From contig JABIQM010000305.1 in the NCBI GenBank assembly GCA_018699415.1, forward strand, positions 1 through 43,619: a stretch of DNA of 43,619 nt, written 5' to 3'. The stretch's first letter is position 1. Each line of letters begins with the position of its first letter. Positions 1 to 7,070 of this stretch are shown here, one piece after another. The DNA is from Acidimicrobiaceae bacterium (lineage in GTDB: Bacteria; Actinomycetota; Acidimicrobiia; Acidimicrobiales; Aldehydirespiratoraceae). The notes under the pieces are model-generated. The model did not search any database. It saw only the letters and a list, made by a program, of their open reading frames with translations, and was not told the origin of the DNA. A program made the translations under genes and the position numbers.

Positions 1-171
1 GCCAAGGGGAACGATGCCGATGCGATCTTCGCTGCCGTTGAGCGAGCGATCCTCGAACTGACGGCCACAGACCGGGCCATTCTCGGCCTTGTTGGGCTCG
101 TGCGGATCCCGGCCGAGGACTATCTCGCTATTCCGAATCCGCCGGAAAGTGCAGGCTCGCCCGCTGCGTGA
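1..171 (+). CDS. C-terminal end of an unidentified protein (partial)
   Basis: Frame 1 is open from the first base to a TGA at 169-171 and gives 56 residues. The sequence has a helical, Ala/Leu-rich stretch and ends in a Pro/Ala/Ser-rich tail typical of a protein C-terminus. The start lies outside the window. The last 44 bases overlap the 3' end of the convergent gene 128-799. No motif allows a family call, and codon use (G/C at third positions) resembles the neighbours. It could be a shadow, but the convergent arrangement and the clean frame argue for a real gene end. Confidence 0.5.
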   Translation, partial: AKGNDADAIFAAVERAILELTATDRAILGLVGLVRIPAEDYLAIPNPPESAGSPAA

Positions 172-799
172 TCATCACAGTAACCTCAGGCCCAACAAGC
201 GCTTCAAGCTCGCCGGCCAAGGACTCCGCCACCGGCTTTTCGCCGACGAACGCGGCTGCTTCTTCAGTGCAGCACCACGCCATGCTGGCATCAGTTCCCC
301 AGTCCGCCCGAGTCCACCGGCGCAGCGTAGCGACGTCTTCACCTGCACCCTCGGCTCGGAGCGGGAGTTGCCAGCACACGGCGGGCTTCCAGTCCATCGG
401 TCGTTCACCGTCCGCTTCTGCCTGCAAGTGCAGTGCGCACCCGGCCCCACCATCGAAGCCGACCCGATTGAGAAATATGCACGCGCCATCGACTAACGCC
501 GTGTGATCTCTTTTGTCATCTCTGAAGATGCCTGACTCGGCCGCAAGTGCGGCAAATTGCCATCGCGAGGGCTCGATAGTGGGGGCCAGAGCAGAGATCA
601 ACATCGCCTCCTCCTGGTCGAACAACTCAACACCAACCGAGCAACACCCCTGCTGAAGCTCTTCGGCTGGGTCGTCAAGGATGCCTTGACAGCCCTCTCC
701 CCAAACGCAACGCCATGACGAAGAGAGAAACCCCATATCAACGTTCCATCGCGTGCCCTCGACCGGGTCGACGAACTGTTCGAACTTCTCGGGAGTCAT
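128..799 (-). CDS. Cysteine-rich hypothetical protein, YkgJ/DUF3109-like
   Basis: A 223-residue protein with an ATG start at 797-799. Cysteines cluster in patterns suggesting a metal site: C31 and C37 in a CVWGEGC segment, a CC pair near residue 52 (GCCSVGVEL), then single or paired Cys near 106, 120, 142 and 175. The layout of a CC followed by an acidic EE stretch and later C...C resembles the zinc- or iron-chelating YkgJ/DUF3109-type proteins, but this is a pattern resemblance only. No signal peptide or membrane segment is visible, so it is probably cytoplasmic. It is divergent from the DUF2510 membrane protein gene with 39 bases between starts. Substrate and role are unknown. Confidence 0.7.
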   Translation of the reverse strand: MTPEKFEQFVDPVEGTRWNVDMGFLSSSWRCVWGEGCQGILDDPAEELQQGCCSVGVELFDQEEAMLISALAPTIEPSRWQFAALAAESGIFRDDKRDHTALVDGACIFLNRVGFDGGAGCALHLQAEADGERPMDWKPAVCWQLPLRAEGAGEDVATLRRWTRADWGTDASMAWCCTEEAAAFVGEKPVAESLAGELEALVGPEVTVMITQRASLHFPADSE

Positions 800-838
800 G
801 ACTCGATCCTACGGGGTTGGCCCGCTACCCTCCCCGCC

Positions 839-1816
839 ATGAGTCTTCCTCCATCTGGCTGGTTCGACGATCCTGAACGCCCCGATACTTATCGATACTG
901 GGACGGGGCCGAATGGACCGAGCACCGCGCACCGAAATCAGCTCCGGCCGGTTACGAAGACAACAGCGGAATCGGAATCGTCAGCTCCGGCTGGGAACAG
1001 TTCAAGGCCAACTGGGTGCCGATGCTCGCGATCGGAGCGCTCACCTGTGTCGGCATCATCGTCGGCGGCGCTCTTATTGTCTTCGCGCTGCTGTCTGCGC
1101 TCGATCCCGGTGTGCTCGATATCGCTGAGCGGGTCTTCGATCCGGACTTCAACGCCAACACCAATCCTGCTGACCAGGCCTATCTCGACAGCATCAATTT
1201 CAACCTCACGACATCGTTCGTGGTGTTGGGGATCGTTGGCGCACTCCTCGCAACACTGTCAATAGTGATGGGTTCAGGTACAAGCACACTGTTTCTCGGC
1301 GCGAACCACAGTGGGCAACGGGTAGACCTACGTACGTCTTTCGGGATTGCGGTCCGGCGTCTTCCTCGCTGGATCGGAATCGGTCTGCTCTGGGCAGTGG
1401 TGGGATTCATACCGCTGGTTCTGCTTTGGGCACTCGCCATCATGGCGACGCCATTCCTGCTCATTGCGGTAATTCCGGTCACTACCGCAGTCGTGATTTA
1501 CCTCTTCCCGATCATGACGATCGCCGGCGCCGGCCTCTTACTAGGCCCCGTGGACCGTCCGCCGTTTCGGACTGCACTCGCGCTGGTAAAAGGGCAGTGG
1601 CGCACCGTCGCAATGCGAGTGCTGGTCGTGAACCTCATCTTGGCCGCAATCAACATCGGCCTCGCGGCCGTCAATCTGATTCCCCTGATCGGCATTGTCA
1701 TCAACCTGGTCGGGCAGTTTGTCTACTACAGCCTTCAGACGGCCACCTCAGTAAAGCTCTACGCCTCGGTTGAAGGACCGTTCGCTGACGAGATAACGCC
1801 GAGTTCTGGAGCATGA
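839..1816 (+). CDS. DUF2510-domain multi-pass membrane protein
   Basis: 325 residues. Residues about 5-32 form a DUF2510 module, recognisable by GWFDDPE...YRYWDGAEWTEH, a short tryptophan-rich motif common in actinobacterial membrane proteins. The rest is a membrane domain with about six hydrophobic segments, near residues 60-85, 125-150, 180-205, 205-240 and 265-300. This resembles the membrane part of glycerophosphodiester phosphodiesterase-like or DUF7544-like proteins; no catalytic residues are visible. It probably sits in the cytoplasmic membrane with the DUF2510 module inside. It stands alone, followed closely by the convergent pterin dehydratase gene. Function is unknown; DUF2510 is thought to be a scaffold or interaction module. 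Confidence 0.85.
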   Translation: MSLPPSGWFDDPERPDTYRYWDGAEWTEHRAPKSAPAGYEDNSGIGIVSSGWEQFKANWVPMLAIGALTCVGIIVGGALIVFALLSALDPGVLDIAERVFDPDFNANTNPADQAYLDSINFNLTTSFVVLGIVGALLATLSIVMGSGTSTLFLGANHSGQRVDLRTSFGIAVRRLPRWIGIGLLWAVVGFIPLVLLWALAIMATPFLLIAVIPVTTAVVIYLFPIMTIAGAGLLLGPVDRPPFRTALALVKGQWRTVAMRVLVVNLILAAINIGLAAVNLIPLIGIVINLVGQFVYYSLQTATSVKLYASVEGPFADEITPSSGA

Positions 1817-1837
1817 ACGCTCTGCCGGACTATGGCG

Positions 1838-2122
1838 CTACAGCAACGCGTCGACTCGCTCGATCCAGGCCAGATCGTTGGTCGAGATGCCCCCGGCATC
1901 GTGATCAGTAATGCGGATCTGCACCGTGCCGTAGACATTGCGCCACTCAGGGTGATGGAAGAGATTCTCACTGATCAAGGCGACACTCGACATGAAACCG
2001 AATGCGGCGACGAAGGACCCAAACTCGAACGTGCGCTCGATCCCGTCGCCGTTTCGCGCCCAATCAGGATGCCCCCTGAGGAGTTCATTGATCTGTTCTT
2101 CCGTGAGTTGAATGCCGGTCAC
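1838..2122 (-). CDS. Pterin-4a-carbinolamine dehydratase-like protein
   Basis: 94 residues from a GTG at 2120-2122, chosen because [15 protein letters not shown] matches the normal N-terminus of the family. The open frame continues to 2314 but would overlap the divergent RidA gene. The core signature is present: [13 protein letters not shown] followed by V-x-I-x-I-T-x-H-D-x-G-G-I-S, containing the paired His and the second His of the active site. The family dehydrates 4a-hydroxytetrahydropterin, recycling the cofactor of aromatic amino acid hydroxylases, and in many bacteria supports molybdopterin or folate metabolism. No hydroxylase gene is near, so the role here is open. It is cytoplasmic and of the usual family length. 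Confidence 0.85.
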   Translation of the reverse strand: MTGIQLTEEQINELLRGHPDWARNGDGIERTFEFGSFVAAFGFMSSVALISENLFHHPEWRNVYGTVQIRITDHDAGGISTNDLAWIERVDALL

Positions 2123-2204
2123 GGTCGCGATTGTGCCACGGCGCGCGGTGCATGAGGATGCACAGATGCCAAGACCAGCCACTGACAGACGCCGCGCCGG
2201 TTCG

Positions 2205-2250
2205 CCAATGAGACAGTTCGTCCCATTCCAATGAGACAATTCGTCCCATT
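2205..2250. repeat. Tandem duplication of a 23-base unit at the ridA-like start
   Basis: Two adjacent copies (2205-2227 and 2228-2250) differ at one base. Each contains an ATG followed by codons for MRQFVPF. The first ATG (2208) opens an 8-codon frame that ends in a TGA overlapping the second ATG (2231) as ATGA. The duplication therefore creates or duplicates the start region of the downstream gene. Confidence 0.85.
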
Positions 2251-3355
2251 CGACAGCTTGTGGAATATGGCGATCGATGTCCCCTACTCGTTCCTCGTCC
2301 GCGACGGCGCCCACGCCTGGAGTTGTGGGCAGCTCGCCCTCGACCGCAACTCGAACGTGATCAGCTCAGGTGACCTCCCCGCACAAAGCGAGATCGTTGC
2401 CAACTATGTCGCAGAAATTCTCGACCGAGCAGACCTCAGCGCAGACTCACTCGTTCGTCTGGTTCTCTTTGTCGATGCCAGCCATCTCAGCGATTCCGAC
2501 GCCATGTGTGCGGCTTTTTACTCCAAGTTCTCCGCCGAGATCATCCTCGACATCGTGCCAGTACCGCACTTCTACTATGACGGGGTCGTACTCGAAGTCG
2601 ATGTGTTCTGCGGTGGCGCGGGCCGGTCGTCAACCACAGCCGCAACCGTCTCGCGTCAAACAGACGGCGAGCTGGTGTGGGCGTCGATCAATGCTGCTGC
2701 TTCCCACGTTGAGGCTTCCTTCGAGTGTCTGGACAGCGAGCTCGCGACCGCAGGAATCGATCGGTCTCATCTCCTCTCGGCGCACTGGACGGTCCCGCCC
2801 GGTGAGGCGTTCAACGTCGCCCACACCGCTGCCGACGGAGGTCTGCTCCCCGATGTCGGAGCGGTCGTCTCGGCCGGAACCGATAGCGCAATGGTCAACG
2901 GTCGGTTCGTGTTCACCACCGATCCAGTCACTGCCGAAGCGACAGCTACAATCGAAAATGTGGTCATCACCGCAACTCAATCGGAGAGATTCGGTTGGGT
3001 GCAAGCCCGGTCAATCGACGCCGACACCGATCTTGTCGACCAGACTCGTCAGATCATGACAGCGATCGAGTCTCGGCTTGCAGCCCATGACGTCGGCTTC
3101 GATGCTGTGGTGAAGGCGACCTCGTTGTACACGGGCGGGAACAGCGCAGCAGAACTGCACGACAATATGTCGGTACGTAACGCGTACTACGAGCGCCCGG
3201 GCCCAGCATCTACTGGACTGCCGGTATTCGGCCTCGCCGATGAGCGGAGCCGGATCGTCGTCGATGTGACCTACGCCAAGGGGTCGGCGAATGGGTCGTC
3301 GGGTAAACCTCTGGACGCCTTAGCTCCAGTCGCAGGCCGAACCCATCGTTCGTAG
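2231..3355 (+). CDS. Double-domain RidA/YjgF-family protein
   Basis: 374 residues from ATG 2231; a second in-frame ATG at 2267 (MAIDVPYSF) is as likely, because residues 1-12 come largely from the 23-base duplication. Two RidA-like units are seen. The first is near residues 15-120 ([10 protein letters not shown], later [12 protein letters not shown]); the second is near 245-350 ([21 protein letters not shown]...[11 protein letters not shown]...[17 protein letters not shown]). Single-domain RidA hydrolyses reactive enamines and imines from PLP enzymes; in fused forms the activity is unproven. The last 85 bases overlap the 3' end of convergent sufC, unusually long for tail-to-tail genes. Confidence 0.8.
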   Translation: MRQFVPFDSLWNMAIDVPYSFLVRDGAHAWSCGQLALDRNSNVISSGDLPAQSEIVANYVAEILDRADLSADSLVRLVLFVDASHLSDSDAMCAAFYSKFSAEIILDIVPVPHFYYDGVVLEVDVFCGGAGRSSTTAATVSRQTDGELVWASINAAASHVEASFECLDSELATAGIDRSHLLSAHWTVPPGEAFNVAHTAADGGLLPDVGAVVSAGTDSAMVNGRFVFTTDPVTAEATATIENVVITATQSERFGWVQARSIDADTDLVDQTRQIMTAIESRLAAHDVGFDAVVKATSLYTGGNSAAELHDNMSVRNAYYERPGPASTGLPVFGLADERSRIVVDVTYAKGSANGSSGKPLDALAPVAGRTHRS

Positions 3356-4059
3356 CCCGTCTCCTCAAGCTCAGTGGCCAGCTTGGGCCCACCGGATTCC
3401 TGGATACGACCATCGGCGAAGACGTGAACCGTGTCCGGGCGAAGCTCGTCGAACAGGCGGGAGTAGTGCGTGATAGCGAGTACCCCAAGGTTGTCTTCTT
3501 CGGTGGCCTGCTCGATGCGAGCACTGACTATCCGAAGGGCGTCAACGTCGAGCCCGGAATCGAGCTCGTCGAGGATGGCGAAGGCTGGTCGCAATACGCC
3601 GAGCTGCAGGGTCTCATTACGCTTCTTCTCGCCCCCAGACAGATCGACGTTCAGAGGACGCTCGAGGAATTTGGCACCAAACCCGATGCGTTCGGCCTCG
3701 GCCTGCATACGTATCTCAATCTCTTCGGCATCATCACTCGTACGAGCAGATGAGCGCAATAGATCGCGCAATGCCACGCCGGGCACCTCAGTTGGGTATT
3801 GCATGGCCAAAAAAAGGCCAGCTTCAGCCCGCTTCCAGGTTGGTAGGGGAAGTAGCTCGATGTCGTCGATACGAACCGATCCCCCGGTGACTTCATATCC
3901 GGGACGACCGGCAATCACGTGAGAGAGCGTGGATTTGCCGGAGCCGTTGGGTCCCATGACGGCAGCGACTTCACCGGACTTCACAACCAAGTCGACGCCC
4001 TTGAGGATCTCTTGGCCTTCAACAGAGGCACGGAGCCCCTCGATGATGAGTTCGCTCAT
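3271..4059 (-). CDS. sufC: Fe-S cluster assembly ATPase SufC
   Basis: 262 residues, starting at the ATG at 4057-4059 (MSELIIEGL). The frame runs further upstream, but this start overlaps the Rieske stop as ATGA and matches the family. Walker A is GPNGSGKST at about 36-44, the signature is LSGGEKKRNE, and Walker B with the SufC-type ILDELDSGLD and a switch His in AITHYSRL follow. SufC is the cytoplasmic ABC-type ATPase that drives rearrangement of SufB-SufD during [Fe-S] cluster synthesis. It is the last gene of the sufD-Rieske-sufC operon. The C-terminal tail is longer than in E. coli SufC, and its end overlaps the convergent RidA-like gene. Confidence 0.95.
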   Translation of the reverse strand: MSELIIEGLRASVEGQEILKGVDLVVKSGEVAAVMGPNGSGKSTLSHVIAGRPGYEVTGGSVRIDDIELLPLPTWKRAEAGLFLAMQYPTEVPGVALRDLLRSSARTSDDAEEIEIRMQAEAERIGFGAKFLERPLNVDLSGGEKKRNETLQLGVLRPAFAILDELDSGLDVDALRIVSARIEQATEEDNLGVLAITHYSRLFDELRPDTVHVFADGRIQESGGPKLATELEETGYERWVRPATGAKASRGLPDDPFADPLA

Positions 4060-4391
4060 TGTGATTCCTCTGGGACATCTTCGATAGTGAGATGTACGCG
4101 ACCGTCGGTAACGGTGACGGCATACACGGGCACGGGGCGAATGGCGGGAAGGCTCAATGGTTCGCCAGATTTCAGGTCGAACAAGGCGCCATGGCGCGAG
4201 CACTCGATGGCGCACTCGTCCTCTTCGACGAACCCTTCAGAGAGGGACACATCGGCATGACTACAGGTGTCACCAAGAGCGTAGACATCGTTCTCGATAC
4301 GAACGAGAGCGATCTCGTGGCCCTGCAGGTCGATCTTGCGAGCGGTACCAGCCTCGATCTCGTCAAGGGCGAAGAGGTCATGAACGGTCAT
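4056..4391 (-). CDS. Rieske-type [2Fe-2S] ferredoxin of the SUF operon
   Basis: 111 residues. The two Rieske boxes are visible: C-S-H-A-D near residue 43 and C-S-R-H-G near 64. The boxes have the short spacing of small soluble Rieske ferredoxins related to dioxygenase ferredoxin subunits. There is no membrane anchor. It is coupled on both sides by 4-base ATGA overlaps, to sufD upstream and sufC downstream. A Rieske protein between sufD and sufC is a recurring actinobacterial arrangement. It probably delivers electrons for cluster assembly or repair, but the partner is not established. Confidence 0.93.
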   Translation of the reverse strand: MTVHDLFALDEIEAGTARKIDLQGHEIALVRIENDVYALGDTCSHADVSLSEGFVEEDECAIECSRHGALFDLKSGEPLSLPAIRPVPVYAVTVTDGRVHLTIEDVPEESQ

Positions 4392-5659
4392 TGGCTCACC
4401 TCCTGCTCACGCTGACGAGCAAGCTTGGCCGCCACCGAACGACGCAACCCCTGCACGGCCGACGGAAGGGCGAGTTCGGTGACAACCTCGTCGAGAAAGC
4501 CCGCCACGATCAGGCGCTCAGCTTCACCAGTCGGCACCCCGCGGCTCTCGAGGTAAAAGCGTTGGTCGTCGTCGACCGGACTCACTGTTGAGGCATGGCT
4601 ACACTTGACGTCGTTGTTTTCGATCTCAAGGTTTGGCACAGACTCCGCCCAGGCATCATCGCTTAGCTTGAGATTGCGATTGGTCTGGTAGGCGTTGGTT
4701 CCACGGGCACCGGGGCGGACGCGGATCAATCCGGTGTAGATGCTTCGCGCCTTGCCAGCGACCACGCCCTTGTAGAGCAGGTTAGACGTGGTGTCAGGGG
4801 CGACATGGTCCTGGTAGGTGCGGAAGTCGAGCGTCTGGCTCTCATCGCCGAAGTACAGGGCCTGCAAATCGCCGTGCGCACCCCGGCCGACGAGGCGGGT
4901 ATCGGCACGGCTGCGGGCATATGCCCCGCCGAATGCCGCGGTACCAGCGGAGAGCGTGGCATCACGCTCAACGCGGGCGACCTGCGATGCGATCTGCCAG
5001 GTGCTGTCGCCAAGTTCTTGAATGTTGAGATAGCCAAGGCGGCCGGCTTGCGCGACGTCGAGCTCCACAACCGGGCAGGCCAGAACGACGTCGCCGTCGT
5101 CGCTGCTGTATTGGTCGAGGATGGTGGCTTCGGCGTTCTTGCCGACTCGCACAATTAAGCGGGAGAAGGTCGCTGCGTGGTCACCGGCGGCATGATGAGT
5201 GATCACGATCGGACGATCGACCGTGATGCCAGCAGGGACATCGACCAGGACCGGGTGCGGCGTGAAGGCATCGTTGAGTTCGGTGAAATAGTCCCCGGCG
5301 TCAGCGGAGACCGAACCTAGAGCGGCCTTACCGTCGGCGTGATCGGTGAGTAGGCCAACGAACACACCCTGATCCGCAAGAGCATCATTCACCTCGATTG
5401 ACACAACCTTGCCGTTGACGCAGCGCACAGTGGCCGCAGGCTCGATATTGAGCCGGGCCATGGGCGCATCGCCGAAGGCGTCCGAAGGAGAGAAGGCGTC
5501 AAGGTCAAGCTTCGCAATCGGGCTGTACCGCCACTCTTCGTCGGCAACCGTGGGAACGGCGCGTTCGCGTAGTCTTTCTGCAGCCGCAACACGTCGATCG
5601 ACCAGCCAGGACGGTCCGTCGATCTTCCGTGCGGCATCGGGGGAAAATGTCGATGACAC
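4388..5659 (-). CDS. sufD: Fe-S cluster assembly protein SufD
   Basis: 423 residues from a GTG at 5657-5659. The protein shows the SufBD beta-helix pattern and the diagnostic C-terminal part: NNDVKCSHASTVSPVDDDQRFYLESRG, with the conserved Cys-x-His, then LIVAGFLDEVV. SufD is the scaffold partner of SufB in the SufBC2D complex and is needed for iron entry. The start codon lies only 8 bases downstream of a TAGGAT -10-like box with no Shine-Dalgarno sequence, which suggests a leaderless mRNA. That box overlaps the palindromic site shared with the sufB promoter. It heads the sufD-Rieske-sufC operon; sufB itself is about 3 kb away. Confidence 0.95.
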   Translation of the reverse strand: MSSTFSPDAARKIDGPSWLVDRRVAAAERLRERAVPTVADEEWRYSPIAKLDLDAFSPSDAFGDAPMARLNIEPAATVRCVNGKVVSIEVNDALADQGVFVGLLTDHADGKAALGSVSADAGDYFTELNDAFTPHPVLVDVPAGITVDRPIVITHHAAGDHAATFSRLIVRVGKNAEATILDQYSSDDGDVVLACPVVELDVAQAGRLGYLNIQELGDSTWQIASQVARVERDATLSAGTAAFGGAYARSRADTRLVGRGAHGDLQALYFGDESQTLDFRTYQDHVAPDTTSNLLYKGVVAGKARSIYTGLIRVRPGARGTNAYQTNRNLKLSDDAWAESVPNLEIENNDVKCSHASTVSPVDDDQRFYLESRGVPTGEAERLIVAGFLDEVVTELALPSAVQGLRRSVAAKLARQREQEVSQ

Positions 5660-5667
5660 GGGGGTTT

Positions 5668-5673
5668 ATCCTA
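5668..5673 (-). promoter_or_regulatory. Putative -10 box of a leaderless sufD transcript
   Basis: On the minus strand TAGGAT is followed by AAACCCCC and then the GTG start of sufD. A -10 element 8 bases before the start codon puts the expected transcription start at, or within a base or two of, the GTG. No Shine-Dalgarno sequence is present, as expected for a leaderless gene. Confidence 0.5.
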
Positions 5674-5683
5674 TCTGGATAGT
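5669..5683 (-). promoter_or_regulatory. Palindromic operator at the sufD promoter
   Basis: The + strand reads TCCTATCTGGATAGT, a CTATC-N2-GATAG inverted repeat (core 5671-5682). The same 15 bases, apart from the two central ones, occur upstream of sufB in the same orientation to the gene, and I found no third copy. It overlaps the -10-like TAGGAT. The location suggests repression by an Fe-S-sensing regulator such as an Rrf2-type SufR/IscR; the regulator identity is inference. Confidence 0.75.
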
Positions 5684-5709
5684 GCTAATACCCCACGATG
5701 GAGTCGGCC

Positions 5710-6198
5710 CTACTGACCCTCGCGATACCGGCGGCGCATCCGGTCGCCAAAACTCTCGCCACCGTTCTTCGGTGGCTTCTGCTTTCTCGACTTCTTCGCT
5801 GGCTTCTGCGTGCCCGACTTCTGCGATCCTGGCATTGACCGCTTACGCTTGCCTGAGCGTCGCACCCCCCTCTTGTCGCGCTTTCGCCGCTCCTCTTCAA
5901 GATCAGCAATAGTCCCCGCTACAGCATCATTGATGATGTCCTCCGCAGCATCGAGGAGCGCAGCGATGGAGTCATCCTCACCGAGACTCTTCGGCTCAGG
6001 TGGCGTCTCCGGAGTGACAAGCGTGCCATGAGCCCAGTTCACGTCCGCCATGCGTCGGGTATACGCCTGGCAGTCAGTGGGGCAACGCCATGGGGCCTCA
6101 GGAGCGAGGTCGAGATCGCATTTCCGCACCGTGTCGCCGTTGGCATAGGTGCGGGACTCGAAAAACTTGCAGTCCTGGCGCATTGGCATGGCGTCCAT
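5710..6198 (-). CDS. Small Cys-rich protein with a basic Lys/Arg tail, unknown function
   Basis: 162 residues. The N-terminal third has four cysteines at about 10, 27, 39 and 43 (C-x16-C-x11-C-x3-C; the last pair in RCPTDCQAY), a possible Zn or Fe-S binding knuckle. A middle segment near 75-100 is acidic and helical (DSIAALLDAAEDIINDAV). The last 60 residues are extremely basic and low in complexity (KKSRKQKPPKNGG), suggesting nucleic-acid binding or disorder. It lies 50 bases upstream of sufD on the same strand, between the split suf genes, with the operator in the gap. I do not recognise the family. The placement is compatible with a metal-linked role but does not prove one. Confidence 0.75.
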   Translation of the reverse strand: MDAMPMRQDCKFFESRTYANGDTVRKCDLDLAPEAPWRCPTDCQAYTRRMADVNWAHGTLVTPETPPEPKSLGEDDSIAALLDAAEDIINDAVAGTIADLEEERRKRDKRGVRRSGKRKRSMPGSQKSGTQKPAKKSRKQKPPKNGGESFGDRMRRRYREGQ

Positions 6199-6270
6199 TG
6201 TGGCGCGTCGTTACCCGAGACCGACGCCGCGCAACAAAGTGACGACGGAAACAGACACCAGCGTCCTGCA

Positions 6271-6822
6271 TCAACTGGAGATGCCAGCGAGTTCTGCCAG
6301 TAAAGCGACGACGGATAACCCGTCACCAATCTCGCCGGCTTTAAGGAGATTGCGGATTTCGGCCATCGCCACCCATTCGACTTTGGCGGCTTCATCTGGG
6401 TCTGTGGGTTCACCACGGTGGACGGCGCCGGTTGCTCGCACCACATTGAATGTCAGATCAATTGATCCATTCGCTGGGTGCCAAGAAATGAAGGGCTCAG
6501 TCGGTCCCGGCTCCCATCCCGTCTCCTCAAGGCATTCTCTCGCTGCGGCTTCCGCGATCGACTCGCCTGGGTCGACTCGTCCAGCCGGAATCTCCCATCC
6601 CCACGAATCGGTCACGAACCGGTGACGCCAAATGAGCAGCACGGCTTCGTCAACGACCACCAGTGTGCCCGCCGCTTCATTCGGCATCCGCAGAACATGG
6701 TGGTCGAACCGCTTACCCGACGGTGTCTCGACATCGACCATGCACAACGACATCCACTCCGACTCGTAGACCGATCGCTCACCGTGTGAGACCCACTCGC
6801 CGTTCTTCATACCATCCAGCAT
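6271..6822 (-). CDS. NUDIX hydrolase, ADP-ribose pyrophosphatase-like
   Basis: 183 residues. The Nudix box is complete near residues 82-104: G-R-V-D-P-G-E-S, then A-A-A-R-E-C-L-E-E-T-G-W, matching Gx5Ex7REUxEExGU. It binds divalent metal and hydrolyses a nucleoside diphosphate linked to another moiety. The flanking VLLIWRHRFVTDSWGWEIPAGR and the C-terminal WVAMAEIRNLL resemble the ADP-ribose pyrophosphatase subgroup; the substrate is not certain. The ATG at 6820-6822 is used, but MKNGEW at 6810 is an alternative. It lies 72 bases upstream of the Cys-rich gene on the same strand. Confidence 0.9.
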   Translation of the reverse strand: MLDGMKNGEWVSHGERSVYESEWMSLCMVDVETPSGKRFDHHVLRMPNEAAGTLVVVDEAVLLIWRHRFVTDSWGWEIPAGRVDPGESIAEAAARECLEETGWEPGPTEPFISWHPANGSIDLTFNVVRATGAVHRGEPTDPDEAAKVEWVAMAEIRNLLKAGEIGDGLSVVALLAELAGISS

Positions 6823-7070
6823 GGCCGATAGCGCTCCGAGAAGTCAGCCCGAAGGTCCGGCGAAGTCGATCAGGACCATCACCCCAATCCAGCGGCCTGT
6901 TCGTCAAATGCCAAACGGATTTATCCCATGCGGTCGGTGTCTGCGGCTTCGACTAGCCGGACCACAATGGGTATGCACTAGTCCCACATGCCGAAAACAC
7001 TAAGTCGATCGAGTTTCTGACGGAGGGAATTCGGTGCGAGCATCGAAGGGTCGGCCGCTACTGTGGCCTG

